Origin: DASZWJ01 sp963813895
GTDB taxonomy: Bacteria > Pseudomonadota > Gammaproteobacteria > JAURND01
Length of the DNA: 64,000 nucleotides
Direction of reading: 5' to 3'
Assembly (NCBI GenBank): GCA_963813895.1
Contig: CAWFAS010000001.1
Coordinates: 372,001 to 436,000, forward strand
Positions 9,064 through 17,817 of the stretch are shown here, one piece after another. The translations under genes were made by a program, and so were the position numbers. Each line of letters opens with the position of its first letter. Within the stretch, counting starts at the first letter, position 1. The notes beneath the pieces were generated by a model. That model saw nothing but the letters and a program-made list of their open reading frames with translations, searched no databases and was not told the DNA's origin.

Positions 9064-9092
9064 TTTTATTGGCTCATCCTGAGCCAATAAAA
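9064..9092 (-). terminator. Rho-independent-like hairpin after the LbtU-like gene
   Basis: TTTTATTGGCTCA and TGAGCCAATAAAA are exact 13-base complements around TCC, 25 bases after the stop of the minus-strand gene at 9117. On the minus strand the stem ends in a short T-rich tail. Confidence 0.65.
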
Positions 9093-9116
9093 TGCAGGGC
9101 TGTATTTTAATAGGGC

Positions 9117-10862
9117 TTAGAAGTATACCCCAATTTGTGCAATGATCTGGTTTTGTCTTGGACCCAATACAAGGACGGGGCAAGTGGTTACATCACCATC
9201 TCCGGTGGGATCACAAATCCCGCTGGCAGTATCCGAGGAGGAGTAATTAGTATCATGACGGAACTCAATTGCCTCAATGGTGTTCTTCCAGATGGAAGTG
9301 CTCAAGCCGCCAATATAACTATTTTTTGGTATATTTAATGCCAGTGACTGCCAGCTATGATCATAAGCTAGGAAAATAGCCAAATTTCGATTCGTATCGA
9401 AAATATTCTTGATAGTATAATCGCCTTCGATATGCAGGGCGCTAGGTTGTGCACCATCGCCATTGAAAGTGAGATCCTGCTCAGAGAATTCCTCGACAGC
9501 AGTTACAAATTCATCTTCAGTACTGAAATTGCCAATACTTCCATTGAAATGGGCATCAAAGCCTCCTACTGGGTGCACTAAGTTTTCGGTGTCAGGATGT
9601 GCTGAAAATCCCTGGAATGACCCCGAACCTAATCCAGTAAGCTGATAACCTTGAGCTTCGGCTATATTATTGACAAAGCCTGCACCAAAATCAGCCCCGT
9701 AAAACCCATTGGTTGAGGTAAATTTATATCCAGCATTAGCTCCCCATTCATAAACATGATTGGCATCAAATCCGTCTTCAGTATTGGCGGCGCCGTTGAG
9801 TGCATAAGTTGACAGATATAACCCATCGTGAAAGAAGCCCAGCACGGCTGCTCTGGCATTGATACGCCCCTCTGATAAGGTATCAGGGTTAGATAACATA
9901 TAAGAAGAATAATTACCAAAAGGAACGTATTCTTGCCCCATACTAAAATAAAAAGGTGATCTATCAAGGTTACCAATAGTAATGAAGCCGCGTTTTAAAA
10001 AGACGCGGGAATTATTGATAGGATTACCAGAGCCCAGTGTCTCCGGGTTTCTAAGCGGGTTGGTTTCGAAATTGAAGGACATGAAGCCATAAGCCCACGG
10101 GCTGGCTTCAGCTAATACGTCAAATTCTGCAGAACCTACGTCAATAGCAGTAGAAGCGGGGCCGCCAAAGGGATCAAAATAGATAAATTGAGGTTCCACT
10201 TTACCACTTAAAAACAACTGCGGCCGTCTTTGTGAGGGAAGATTTTCGGTACCCACTAAGGCTTCCAAAGTTTGGCGCTGTTGCAAAAAGCGTAAGTCTT
10301 CATTCATGGTGGACTGATTGACTACTAAATCAGATGCATCATAGGCCGAGTGAATGTTAAGGACGGGGGAAGTTAATACAGTAGAGCCCAGAAGATATTT
10401 AATATCAGCGGTTCTTTCCTGATTGTCTTGTTCTTCGACGCTAAGAATAGGCTGGCCAATATGGTTTACTGCTACTGTCGAGCTGATCAGTTGACCTGGG
10501 TGATATCCTGAAACAGCGCCACTGGCCGTATGAGTAATATTGGGGCCGGCCACGAACGTACCAGAAGCGTTGTCGGCTTCAGCCATTCTTTGGGCTGCGT
10601 AGGTATAGCGTGAAACGGGAGCTCTGTTTACTACCACTTCTTTAACAACCGTTTGTTTAGGTTGTTGCTTGGATTGTTTAACTTGCTTAAGCTCTGTTTT
10701 AAGGGTGGTGACTTCCTGCTGTAATTGTTCTGTCTGCGCAGTCAATTTCTGAAGGGCATTTGCCAAATCTGCTTCCGAAACATTGGATGTCGAAGCCAGG
10801 GCTGGCGATGATTCTAATAGGCAAATACCTATAGCGAGGGCTAATATTTTATTATATTGCAT
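9117..10862 (-). CDS. LbtU/DUF3573-family outer-membrane beta-barrel
   Basis: 581 residues. A signal peptide (about 1-23, ending ALA-S) is followed by a coiled coil at about 29-66 (LQKLTAQTEQLQQEVTTLKT), a linker, and a long beta-rich region with FLKRGFITIGNLDRSPFYFS and MGQEYVPFGNYSSYM, ending in an aromatic residue (IGVYF) as outer-membrane barrels do. This combination matches the DUF3573 proteins of Legionella and Coxiella, whose named member LbtU is the legiobactin siderophore receptor. Whether this copy transports a siderophore is inference; no siderophore synthesis genes are near. AGGAG precedes the ATG. A terminator hairpin follows. Confidence 0.8.
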   Translation of the reverse strand: MQYNKILALAIGICLLESSPALASTSNVSEADLANALQKLTAQTEQLQQEVTTLKTELKQVKQSKQQPKQTVVKEVVVNRAPVSRYTYAAQRMAEADNASGTFVAGPNITHTASGAVSGYHPGQLISSTVAVNHIGQPILSVEEQDNQERTADIKYLLGSTVLTSPVLNIHSAYDASDLVVNQSTMNEDLRFLQQRQTLEALVGTENLPSQRRPQLFLSGKVEPQFIYFDPFGGPASTAIDVGSAEFDVLAEASPWAYGFMSFNFETNPLRNPETLGSGNPINNSRVFLKRGFITIGNLDRSPFYFSMGQEYVPFGNYSSYMLSNPDTLSEGRINARAAVLGFFHDGLYLSTYALNGAANTEDGFDANHVYEWGANAGYKFTSTNGFYGADFGAGFVNNIAEAQGYQLTGLGSGSFQGFSAHPDTENLVHPVGGFDAHFNGSIGNFSTEDEFVTAVEEFSEQDLTFNGDGAQPSALHIEGDYTIKNIFDTNRNLAIFLAYDHSWQSLALNIPKNSYIGGLSTSIWKNTIEAIEFRHDTNYSSSDTASGICDPTGDGDVTTCPVLVLGPRQNQIIAQIGVYF

Positions 10863-11077
10863 ACGCAGGCTCCTAAGTGGGAAGTTGTCTTGGGGAAGCC
10901 GTCCATTTGCTAGTTTTTTATAAATTCTTTATCCGTAAGAACCTGGCATAATATTGATTAAAAGTAGGTAAAGCAACTAATTTTTTAATTTTTTTAAGAT
11001 AGTTTTGAACTTTACTTCAGATCGATAAACTAAGATATACTTTATCATTTGCTCAAGAGCCCCCTTCTAGGAATTCT

Positions 11078-12103
11078 ATGCAACAAATCACTTTGATTAA
11101 GCCTGACGATGCTCATTTGCATTTACGTGATGGCATTTATTTAAAGACGACTGTAGCTGATGCTGCTCGACAATTTGCAAGAGCCATTATCATGCCCAAT
11201 TTGAAGCCGCCGTTAACTACGCTGCAGCAAGTATTGGATTATAGGGAGAGGATTATCAAGATGATCCCACGCGGTAAGATTTTTCAGCCACTGCTGACGT
11301 TGTATCTTACTGATACTCTGAGTCCACAGGTAATTGAAACAGCTAAGCATTCAGGGGTAATTGGAGTAAAACTTTATCCTGCGGGCGTCACAACCCATTC
11401 TGAGGCGGGTGTCAGCGATCTGGAAAAGGTCTACCCGGCTTTGGAGGTTATGCAGGAATGTGAGTTGCCATTGTTAATCCATGGAGAATCCAATAATCCC
11501 CATATAGATATTTTTGATCGGGAAAAATATTTTTTGGAACAGATGCATACGTTAATGGAACGGTTTCCGCAATTGCGAATGATTATGGAGCATATAACCA
11601 CGGAAGATGCTGTGAAATTTGTCGCTCTAGCACCTAAAAACGTAGCAGCCACTATCACAGTGCACCATTTATTATTAAACCGAAATGATTTACTGGCAGG
11701 CGGTATTAAACCTCATTATTACTGTCTGCCTGTACTAAAGCGTCATCGCCATCAGTTGGCATTAATCGCTGCTGCAACCAGTGGTAATAAGAAGTTTTTT
11801 CTCGGAACAGATAGTGCGCCACATGCATTAGCAACAAAAGAGAATGCTTGTGGTTGTGCGGGTATTTATTCGGCGCATGCGGCGCTTGAGCTTTATGCCC
11901 AAGTATTTGAGTCAGCTGGGTCGCTAGATAAATTAGAGGGATTTGCGAGTTTTAATGCGGCTGATTTCTATGGGTTGCCACGGAATAGTGAGCTGGTTAC
12001 ATTAATCAAAAAGCCGTGGCTTATTCCGCAAACCTTAGCTTTTGGGGAAGAGCGACTGGTGCCATTACGCGCGGGGGAGATGGCGGAGTGGCAGTTGCTT
12101 TAG
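11078..12103 (+). CDS. pyrC: Dihydroorotase (class II)
   Basis: 341 residues, standard for the PyrC type. It cyclises N-carbamoyl-aspartate to dihydroorotate in pyrimidine synthesis, in the cytosol. Zinc ligands appear in DAHLHLRDG near the N-terminus; GVKLYPAG holds the carbamylated Lys; HGE and MEHITT give further His ligands, and FLGTDSAPH supplies the catalytic Asp. AGGA precedes the ATG. The 215-base upstream gap is AT-rich with a TATACT at 11036-11041 as a possible -10 box. Single-gene unit ending before a family A palindrome and a terminator. Confidence 0.96.
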   Translation: MQQITLIKPDDAHLHLRDGIYLKTTVADAARQFARAIIMPNLKPPLTTLQQVLDYRERIIKMIPRGKIFQPLLTLYLTDTLSPQVIETAKHSGVIGVKLYPAGVTTHSEAGVSDLEKVYPALEVMQECELPLLIHGESNNPHIDIFDREKYFLEQMHTLMERFPQLRMIMEHITTEDAVKFVALAPKNVAATITVHHLLLNRNDLLAGGIKPHYYCLPVLKRHRHQLALIAAATSGNKKFFLGTDSAPHALATKENACGCAGIYSAHAALELYAQVFESAGSLDKLEGFASFNAADFYGLPRNSELVTLIKKPWLIPQTLAFGEERLVPLRAGEMAEWQLL

Positions 12104-12160
12104 GGCCCCCGTCTTGGAAGTGGCTGAATTATTGAAACATTTTAGTCGCGAAGACAGGAT

Positions 12161-12236
12161 GCCACTAGAAGCTGCCCCCTTCCTAACCTGCCCCCGCTTG
12201 CGGGGGCAGGTTAGGAAGGGGGCAGCTTCTAGTGGC
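12161..12236. repeat. Perfect 76-base palindrome, family A copy 2
   Basis: Thirty-six-base arms starting GCCACTAGAAGCTGCCCCCT are exact complements around TTGC. This is the compact form of the family: copies at 2294 and 47294 carry about 85 extra bases in the middle. It sits 58 bases after pyrC. Confidence 0.92.
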
Positions 12237-12267
12237 ACTCGGGTAGAATGATCAAAATGAAACAAAA

Positions 12268-12306
12268 AAGCCCAATCTGAACAAGCCAGATTGGGCTTCT
12301 TTTTGA
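12268..12306. terminator. Bidirectional rho-independent terminator
   Basis: AAGCCCAATCTG and CAGATTGGGCTT form a 12-base stem with a 7-base loop; the right side is followed by CTTTTTG and the left is preceded by CAAAAAA. It serves pyrC on the plus strand and the peroxiredoxin gene on the minus strand. Confidence 0.9.
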
Positions 12307-12321
12307 TCCAACCAACTCTTC

Positions 12322-12921
12322 TTACAACCCTTCAGCATTTTCCGCGAGATAAGTGGCTACGCCTTCAGCCGAAGCTTTCAGCCCTGTTCTGCCTTTCTCC
12401 CACCCGGCAGGACAAACGTCACCATTGGTTTCATGGAACTGTAGAGCGTCTATTAATCGAATAATTTCGTCAATGCTACGGCCAATAGGTGCATCATTTA
12501 TGATTTGGCTGCGTACTATGCCTTGTTTATCTATCAAGAAGGTGCCACGTAAGGACAGGCCGGCTTCAGGATGTTCTACGCCGTAAGCGTGGGAAATTTC
12601 ATGTTTTAAATCAGCAACTAAGGAATATTGTACGTGTCCAATACCGCCTTTATTAACGGGTGTATTGCGCCATGCTTGATGGGTGTAGGCTGAGTCAACG
12701 GAGATAGCAATGACTTCCACGTTACGTTGTTTAAATTCTTCAATGCGGTTATTCAAGGCAATTAATTCAGTTGGGCACACGAAGGTGAAATCTAGGGGGT
12801 AAAAGAAGATTAAACCATATTTACCGCGGATCTTATCGCTAAGGCAGTATTGATCGTCGATGGTACCATTTGACAGTACCGCATGCGCCTTAAAATCTGG
12901 GGCTTTTCTACAAACTAACAT
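12322..12921 (-). CDS. Typical 2-Cys peroxiredoxin (AhpC/TSA family)
   Basis: 199 residues. The peroxidatic Cys49 is in DFTFVCPTE and the resolving Cys170 in NGDVCPAGW, the arrangement of typical 2-Cys peroxiredoxins that reduce hydrogen peroxide and organic hydroperoxides. SVDSAYTHQAWRNT and LRGTFLIDKQG are conserved family blocks. No AhpF reductase is nearby, so the electron donor is probably thioredoxin. A TAGGAG site precedes the ATG. It faces sodB divergently across 382 bases, forming a small oxidative-stress pair; no OxyR site was identified. Confidence 0.93.
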   Translation of the reverse strand: MLVCRKAPDFKAHAVLSNGTIDDQYCLSDKIRGKYGLIFFYPLDFTFVCPTELIALNNRIEEFKQRNVEVIAISVDSAYTHQAWRNTPVNKGGIGHVQYSLVADLKHEISHAYGVEHPEAGLSLRGTFLIDKQGIVRSQIINDAPIGRSIDEIIRLIDALQFHETNGDVCPAGWEKGRTGLKASAEGVATYLAENAEGL

Positions 12922-13303
12922 GAATATTCTCCTAAAAATTTAGTAAATATGGTTAAGGTATAATAAATGATTCTGATTCTTGAGCTATTGTTGTTTATAC
13001 AAATAATTGAGGTTAAAAGTAATGACGGATTCGGGCAAAGTTAATCCATCAATATGTTTAAGATTCTACCATAAATTCGTATTTATGTATAGTTAGAGAG
13101 TTAAAGACAAATTAACCTTACTTGACATTATCAAGCGTTGAACACTAGACTTCTTAGTAAGCATTTTGATCCCCATCCATTATACTAAAATGCCTCTCAA
13201 GAGTGATGCCCTCCTGAAATCTATAAATTATTGTTTAACAGAGCCTTAGCTGGGGATCATAACATTTGCACGTTAATGCACAACCACCTATGGAGGAACA
13301 CCA
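12922..13303. promoter_or_regulatory. Divergent promoter region, peroxiredoxin/sodB
   Basis: 382 bases without a gene. TTGACA at 13122-13127 and TAGACT at 13146-13151 (18-base spacing) form a possible sodB promoter. At 13231-13248 lies TTGTTTAACAGAGCCTTA, one of the dispersed motifs that match the ends of the family E palindrome and of the inverted repeats around the gene at 45840. GGAGG stands just before the sodB start. Nothing else recognised. Confidence 0.4.
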
Positions 13304-13885
13304 ATGGCTTTCGAATTACCCAAATTGCCTTATGCGCTCGATGCACTAGCACCTTATATTTCCAAAGAAACCCTGGAATATCATTATGGAAAACACCATC
13401 AAGCCTACGTAACTAAGCTTAACGGTCTGATTGAAAATACTCCCTTTGCCAACCTTTCCCTGGAAGAAATTATCACTAAATCTTCAGGAGGGATTTTTAA
13501 TAATGCAGCTCAGGTTTGGAATCATACGTTTTATTGGCATTGCATGAAACCTGGTGGGGGTGGTGAACCCAAAGGGGACTTGCTGGATGCTATTAAGGAC
13601 ACTTTTGGATCTTTTTCTGCTTTTAAAGAAAAATTGACCACGACATCCATTAATCAGTTTGGTTCCGGTTGGGGTTGGCTGGCACAAAACGCCGATGGCT
13701 CATTAGAAATCTATAGTACGTCAAATGCTGCAACGCCTATGATTGATGACAAAACTGCTTTGTTAACCTGTGACGTTTGGGAGCACGCATACTATATTGA
13801 TACCCGCAATGACCGTCCTAAATATGTTGATAATTTCTGGCACTTAGTCAATTGGGATTTTGTGGAAAAGAATTTTAACAGCTGA
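13304..13885 (+). CDS. sodB: Iron superoxide dismutase
   Basis: 193 residues, full length for Fe-SOD. It dismutates superoxide in the cytosol. The first metal ligand His is in EYHYGKHHQAY, the second in AAQVWNHTFYW, and Asp and His in DVWEHAYYID. Gln in AAQVWNH is the marker of the iron form rather than the manganese form. No signal peptide. TGGAGGAAC precedes the ATG. A family B palindrome follows 25 bases after the stop. The second SOD-like gene in the window (54355) is of the unrelated Cu/Zn type. Confidence 0.97.
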   Translation: MAFELPKLPYALDALAPYISKETLEYHYGKHHQAYVTKLNGLIENTPFANLSLEEIITKSSGGIFNNAAQVWNHTFYWHCMKPGGGGEPKGDLLDAIKDTFGSFSAFKEKLTTTSINQFGSGWGWLAQNADGSLEIYSTSNAATPMIDDKTALLTCDVWEHAYYIDTRNDRPKYVDNFWHLVNWDFVEKNFNS

Positions 13886-13910
13886 TAGGTCTTTAGGAAT
13901 CCGGGATCTA

Positions 13911-13992
13911 CCGAGCCGCGACCGTTAGGGAGCGTTTATTGGAGAAGATACGCTCCCTAACAGTCGCGGCTCAGTGCGCTCAGGATGACAGC
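13911..13992. repeat. Long palindromic repeat, family B copy 2
   Basis: CCGAGCCGCGACCGTTAGGG and its near complement lie around a short spacer, with the outer TGAGCGCACTGAG-type sequence mirrored only on the right side. It lies between sodB and prlC, which are on the same strand. Confidence 0.82.
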
Positions 13993-14062
13993 TTATTATT
14001 CAAGATGACAATCCACTTCCCTTCCGACCGCGTTCCTTAACAAGTAAAAGGGAGTAATTTTT

Positions 14063-16126
14063 ATGTTACAGCAAGAAACTACCAGTATCCCACCACTTGC
14101 GAAAGCCGAATTTCCAGCCTTCAGTCGAATTAATCTTGATACAGTGGAAACTGAGCTGACCGAGATGTTAAGTCGCCATCGCAGACAGCTTGCCGATCTT
14201 TTGGCGCAATCGAAGCTTTATAGCTGGAATAACCTGCTAGGTCCACTTGAAGATATGGGGGATGAGCTACATCTATTTTGGTCCCCCGTAAAGCACTTAC
14301 ATTCAGTGGCTAATTCTGAGCAGCTGCGCAAGATTTATAGAGTTTGCTTGCCTTTGCTGTCAGAGTTCGGTATGGAAATTCATCAAAATACTGATCTTTA
14401 TAAGGCCATACAAGCAATTGCTGAAGGCGAGCAATATGCCAGCCTAGACCAGGCTCAGAAAAAAGTCATTGAACATATGCTGCGGGATTTTCGCTTATCT
14501 GGAGTGCATTTGGAGTCGCATCCCAAAGCCCGTTTTGCAGAGTTGGATAAAGAATTGTCGCAATTGACAACCCAATTTGAAGAGCACCTTTTAGATGCAA
14601 CCCAAGGTTGGAATAAATTGGTGACGGATGCAGCGGAGTTATCCGGTATTCCACAACATGCCATCGCAGCAGCTAAGCAGGCAGCGGAACAGAAACAGCA
14701 ACAAGGTTGGTTGTTTACCCTTGATATGGCTTCCTACTTAGCCATTATGGAGCATGCCGACTCGCGAGAGTTGCGTCGAGAGATGTATATTGCTTATGTC
14801 ACCCGCGCATCAGACCGGGGGCCCAATGCAGGAAAATGGGATAATAGCGCAGTGTTAGAACAGATTTTGCGAGTTAGACTAGAAATGGCTCAGTTATTGG
14901 GATTTGCCAATGCAGCCGAATATTCTTTAGCTACTAAAATGGCCAAAACACCTAAAACCGTCTTGGAGTTCCTACAACAGCTATCCACAGCTAGCCTGCA
15001 ACAAGCACAAAGAGAATTTACAGAATTATCTAATTTCGCTCAAAAAGAACATGGTATTGACGCCTTGCAGGCCTGGGATATTGGTTATTACAGCGAGAAA
15101 TTACGTCAACAGGAATATGCGGTAGCAAAAGAAGATTTTCGTCCCTTTTTCCCTGAAGACAATGTGGTAAACGGCTTATTTGCTATTGTCGAGCGCATTT
15201 ATGGTATGCAAGTTAAAGAGGTCAAAAATCCTGATGTCTGGAATCCAGTGGTGCGCCTATTCTCCATCAGCGATGAAAAGGGTAATTTGCGCGGCCACTT
15301 CTACATAGATCTTTATGCACGTACCGGCAAGCGCGGTGGTGCATGGATGGATGATTGCCGTGTTAGGCGTAAGCTAGCCAATGGCGCCATTCAAACACCC
15401 ATCGCATTTGTGACCTGTAACTTTAATGCGCCAGTTGGAACTGATCCGGCCTTATTCACCCACGATGATGTCAATACCTTGTTTCATGAATTTGGCCATG
15501 CATTGCAACACTTGTTAACCACAATAGATTATAGCGATCTCTCAGGTATTAATGGCATTCCTTGGGATGCAGTAGAAATTGCCAGTCAATTTATGGAATC
15601 CTGGTGTTGGGAAAAACCTGGCGTTGACTTAATCGCTCGGCATTATAAGACGCATGAACCTCTGCCAGAGGAATTATTTAATAAATTAATCAAAGCCAAA
15701 AATTTTCAATCTGCGATGGGAATGATAAGACAACTGCAATTTGCCTTGTTTGACTTTAGATTACATTTAGAATTTGATCCTCAGCAAAAAAATCAAGTTC
15801 AACATGTTTTAGATGAGGTACGCCGCAACCTATTTGTTTATGCGGTTCCAGAAATTAATCGTTTTCAACATGGATTTTCCCATATTTTTGCTGGAGGGTA
15901 CTCGGCAGGTTATTATAGTTATAAGTGGGCTGAGGTGTTGGCATGTGATGCTTTTTCCAAATTTGAAGAGCACGGCATTTTCGATCGAAAAACAGGTGAA
16001 GAATTTTTACATACTCTGCTGGAAAGTGGTGGTGCGGCGGAACCCATGGATTTATTTATTAAGTTTCGAGGTCGGCCGCCAAAGGTAGATGCATTATTGA
16101 AATATAACGGGATCCTCGTCACTTAA
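14063..16126 (+). CDS. prlC: Oligopeptidase A (M3 zinc metallopeptidase)
   Basis: 687 residues, matching E. coli PrlC/OpdA. It is a cytosolic zinc peptidase that degrades oligopeptides, including cleaved signal peptides. The active-site motif HEFGH spans residues 475-479, with the third zinc ligand Glu expected in the EIASQFMESW block downstream. The C-terminal block FSHIFAGGYSAGYYSYKWAE is typical of M3A enzymes and completes the substrate pocket. GGGAG precedes the ATG. It stands between two palindromes or spacers, with rpiA 105 bases downstream on the same strand. Intact. Confidence 0.96.
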   Translation: MLQQETTSIPPLAKAEFPAFSRINLDTVETELTEMLSRHRRQLADLLAQSKLYSWNNLLGPLEDMGDELHLFWSPVKHLHSVANSEQLRKIYRVCLPLLSEFGMEIHQNTDLYKAIQAIAEGEQYASLDQAQKKVIEHMLRDFRLSGVHLESHPKARFAELDKELSQLTTQFEEHLLDATQGWNKLVTDAAELSGIPQHAIAAAKQAAEQKQQQGWLFTLDMASYLAIMEHADSRELRREMYIAYVTRASDRGPNAGKWDNSAVLEQILRVRLEMAQLLGFANAAEYSLATKMAKTPKTVLEFLQQLSTASLQQAQREFTELSNFAQKEHGIDALQAWDIGYYSEKLRQQEYAVAKEDFRPFFPEDNVVNGLFAIVERIYGMQVKEVKNPDVWNPVVRLFSISDEKGNLRGHFYIDLYARTGKRGGAWMDDCRVRRKLANGAIQTPIAFVTCNFNAPVGTDPALFTHDDVNTLFHEFGHALQHLLTTIDYSDLSGINGIPWDAVEIASQFMESWCWEKPGVDLIARHYKTHEPLPEELFNKLIKAKNFQSAMGMIRQLQFALFDFRLHLEFDPQQKNQVQHVLDEVRRNLFVYAVPEINRFQHGFSHIFAGGYSAGYYSYKWAEVLACDAFSKFEEHGIFDRKTGEEFLHTLLESGGAAEPMDLFIKFRGRPPKVDALLKYNGILVT

Positions 16127-16231
16127 ATTGTAAGCGTTCAACCACTTGTGCCTGACTAGTGAAGTGTCTGAACGGTTAAATAGTCTTAACAAACAAAGAA
16201 GCGGTATAGGATACTGCGCCAGGAAAAACAC

Positions 16232-16900
16232 ATGAATCAAGATGCGTTGAAGCAAGCTGTAGCTCAAGCGGCAATAAAATATATTCAGCAAGATGATGTC
16301 GTGGGTGTTGGCACCGGTTCTACCGTGAATTTTTTTATTGAGGCGTTAGCAACGATAAAAGGTAACATTGGCAGCACAGTCGCGAGTTCTATTGCCACCG
16401 AACAATTACTTAGAGCAAAGCATATTCCCGTCTATGATCTTAACGCAGTTAATGCTGTGGATGTTTATATAGATGGTGCTGATGAAGCTAACTCCCATGG
16501 TTACTTAATTAAAGGGTTGGGTGGAGCGCTGACCCGAGAAAAAATTCTGGCCGTCAGTGCTAAGAAATTTATCTGTATAGTTGATGAGAGTAAAAAAGTT
16601 GATTTGTTAGGTGCAAAAGGGCCGATTCCGGTGGAAGTTATTCCGATGGCGCGGGGTTATGTAGCTAGGGAATTGGTGCGCTTGGGCGGGGACCCCATTT
16701 ATCGTGAGGGATACAAAACAGACAATGGTAATATTGTGTTGGATGTTTACAATCTAAAGACCCTGGATCCGGTGGCGCTAGAGCGCAACATAAAAAATAT
16801 TACTGGGGTAGTCGAAAATGGGCTGTTTGCTAAACGTCCGGCCGATGTATTGCTTATTGGCACGTCTCAAGGTGTGGAGACTTTTGGTATTAATGATTGA
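16232..16900 (+). CDS. rpiA: Ribose-5-phosphate isomerase A
   Basis: 222 residues. It interconverts ribose 5-phosphate and ribulose 5-phosphate in the pentose phosphate pathway. Phosphate-binding GVGTGSTVNFFIEAL, the DGADEAN catalytic loop and KGLGGALTREKILA are all present, as are the late VIPMAR and TDNGN motifs. AGGA precedes the ATG. It supplies the substrates used by transketolase (43726). A 143-base palindrome follows. Confidence 0.97.
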   Translation: MNQDALKQAVAQAAIKYIQQDDVVGVGTGSTVNFFIEALATIKGNIGSTVASSIATEQLLRAKHIPVYDLNAVNAVDVYIDGADEANSHGYLIKGLGGALTREKILAVSAKKFICIVDESKKVDLLGAKGPIPVEVIPMARGYVARELVRLGGDPIYREGYKTDNGNIVLDVYNLKTLDPVALERNIKNITGVVENGLFAKRPADVLLIGTSQGVETFGIND

Positions 16901-16913
16901 ATAAGCTGTCATA

Positions 16914-17056
16914 CTGAATAAAGCTGTCATCCCCCGCGATGGGGTCAAGTCTTGGCATTTGACATTGGCAGGGTCATTTGAAAAATCAAACCAATTCATT
17001 GCCAATGTCAAATGCCAAGACTTGACCCCATCGCGGGGGATGACAGCTTTATTCAG
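16914..17056. repeat. 143-base near-perfect palindrome, family D
   Basis: CTGAATAAAGCTGTCATCCC plus CCGCGATGGGGTCAAGTCTTGG and ATTTGACATTGGCA are mirrored almost base for base on the right, around a central spacer of about 25 bases. It sits in the gap between rpiA and the hydrolase gene, both plus strand. Confidence 0.88.
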
Positions 17057-17084
17057 ACCAATAATAAAAAGGAGTTAACATCAC

Positions 17085-17807
17085 ATGCATAAACAACCCG
17101 TAGAATATTTTGACGGCCAGGAAAAATTAATAGGTGAATTTGTCTTTGATGAAAATATGACTGCCAACAGACCCGGCATTATTTTGTTTCATGCATTTGA
17201 AGGCCGTGGAGAATTTACCCTGGAATATGCCGCAAAACTCGCAGCACAGGGATTTATAGTGCTAGTGGCTGACATGTATGGCCATGCACGAGTCGCCCAT
17301 ACGATTGAAGATTGTTTTAAATTGGTCACGCCTTTTTTGCAGAATCGTGAGTTGACCAGGAATAGGGCCTTATTGGCTTACGAAACCCTCAAAACCTATC
17401 CTCAAGTTGATAGTAATCGGATTAGTAGCATCGGATTTTGTTTTGGTGGTATGTGTGTTTTAGAATTGGCTAGGAGTGGGGCTAATATTTGGGCCGGCGT
17501 GACTGTACACGGCGTTTTAGGCAAATCTAACTTGCCGACTCGACCCATAACCAGCAAGATATTGGTATTACATGGATATAAAGATCCTCAAGTCCCTCCC
17601 ACCGAGCTGAGTCATTTCGCAGAAGAAATGGAGGGAGCTGGCGTTAAGGATTGGATAGTTACATTTTTTGGTAACGCTAAACATAGTTTTTCTGATCCAA
17701 AAACGGGTACCTATGATCTGAATGAGGAGCAAGCCCTGGGTCGCGAATATAACCATTTGGCCGCTCAGCGCTCCTTTCGTTATGCCTTAGATTTCTTTCA
17801 AGAATAA
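17085..17807 (+). CDS. Dienelactone hydrolase family protein
   Basis: 240-residue alpha/beta-hydrolase of the dienelactone hydrolase type. The nucleophile is Cys in GFCFGGMCVLELA; Asp lies in LHGYKDPQVP and His in GNAKHSFSDP, completing the Cys-Asp-His triad. Glu in HAFEGRGEF corresponds to the conserved Glu near the N-terminus. It is cytosolic with no signal peptide. True dienelactone substrates are unlikely here; family members hydrolyse various esters and lactones, so the substrate is open. AAGGAG precedes the ATG; algC begins 10 bases after the stop, so the two are probably co-transcribed. Confidence 0.85.
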   Translation: MHKQPVEYFDGQEKLIGEFVFDENMTANRPGIILFHAFEGRGEFTLEYAAKLAAQGFIVLVADMYGHARVAHTIEDCFKLVTPFLQNRELTRNRALLAYETLKTYPQVDSNRISSIGFCFGGMCVLELARSGANIWAGVTVHGVLGKSNLPTRPITSKILVLHGYKDPQVPPTELSHFAEEMEGAGVKDWIVTFFGNAKHSFSDPKTGTYDLNEEQALGREYNHLAAQRSFRYALDFFQE

Positions 17808-17817
17808 AGGTCTCTTA

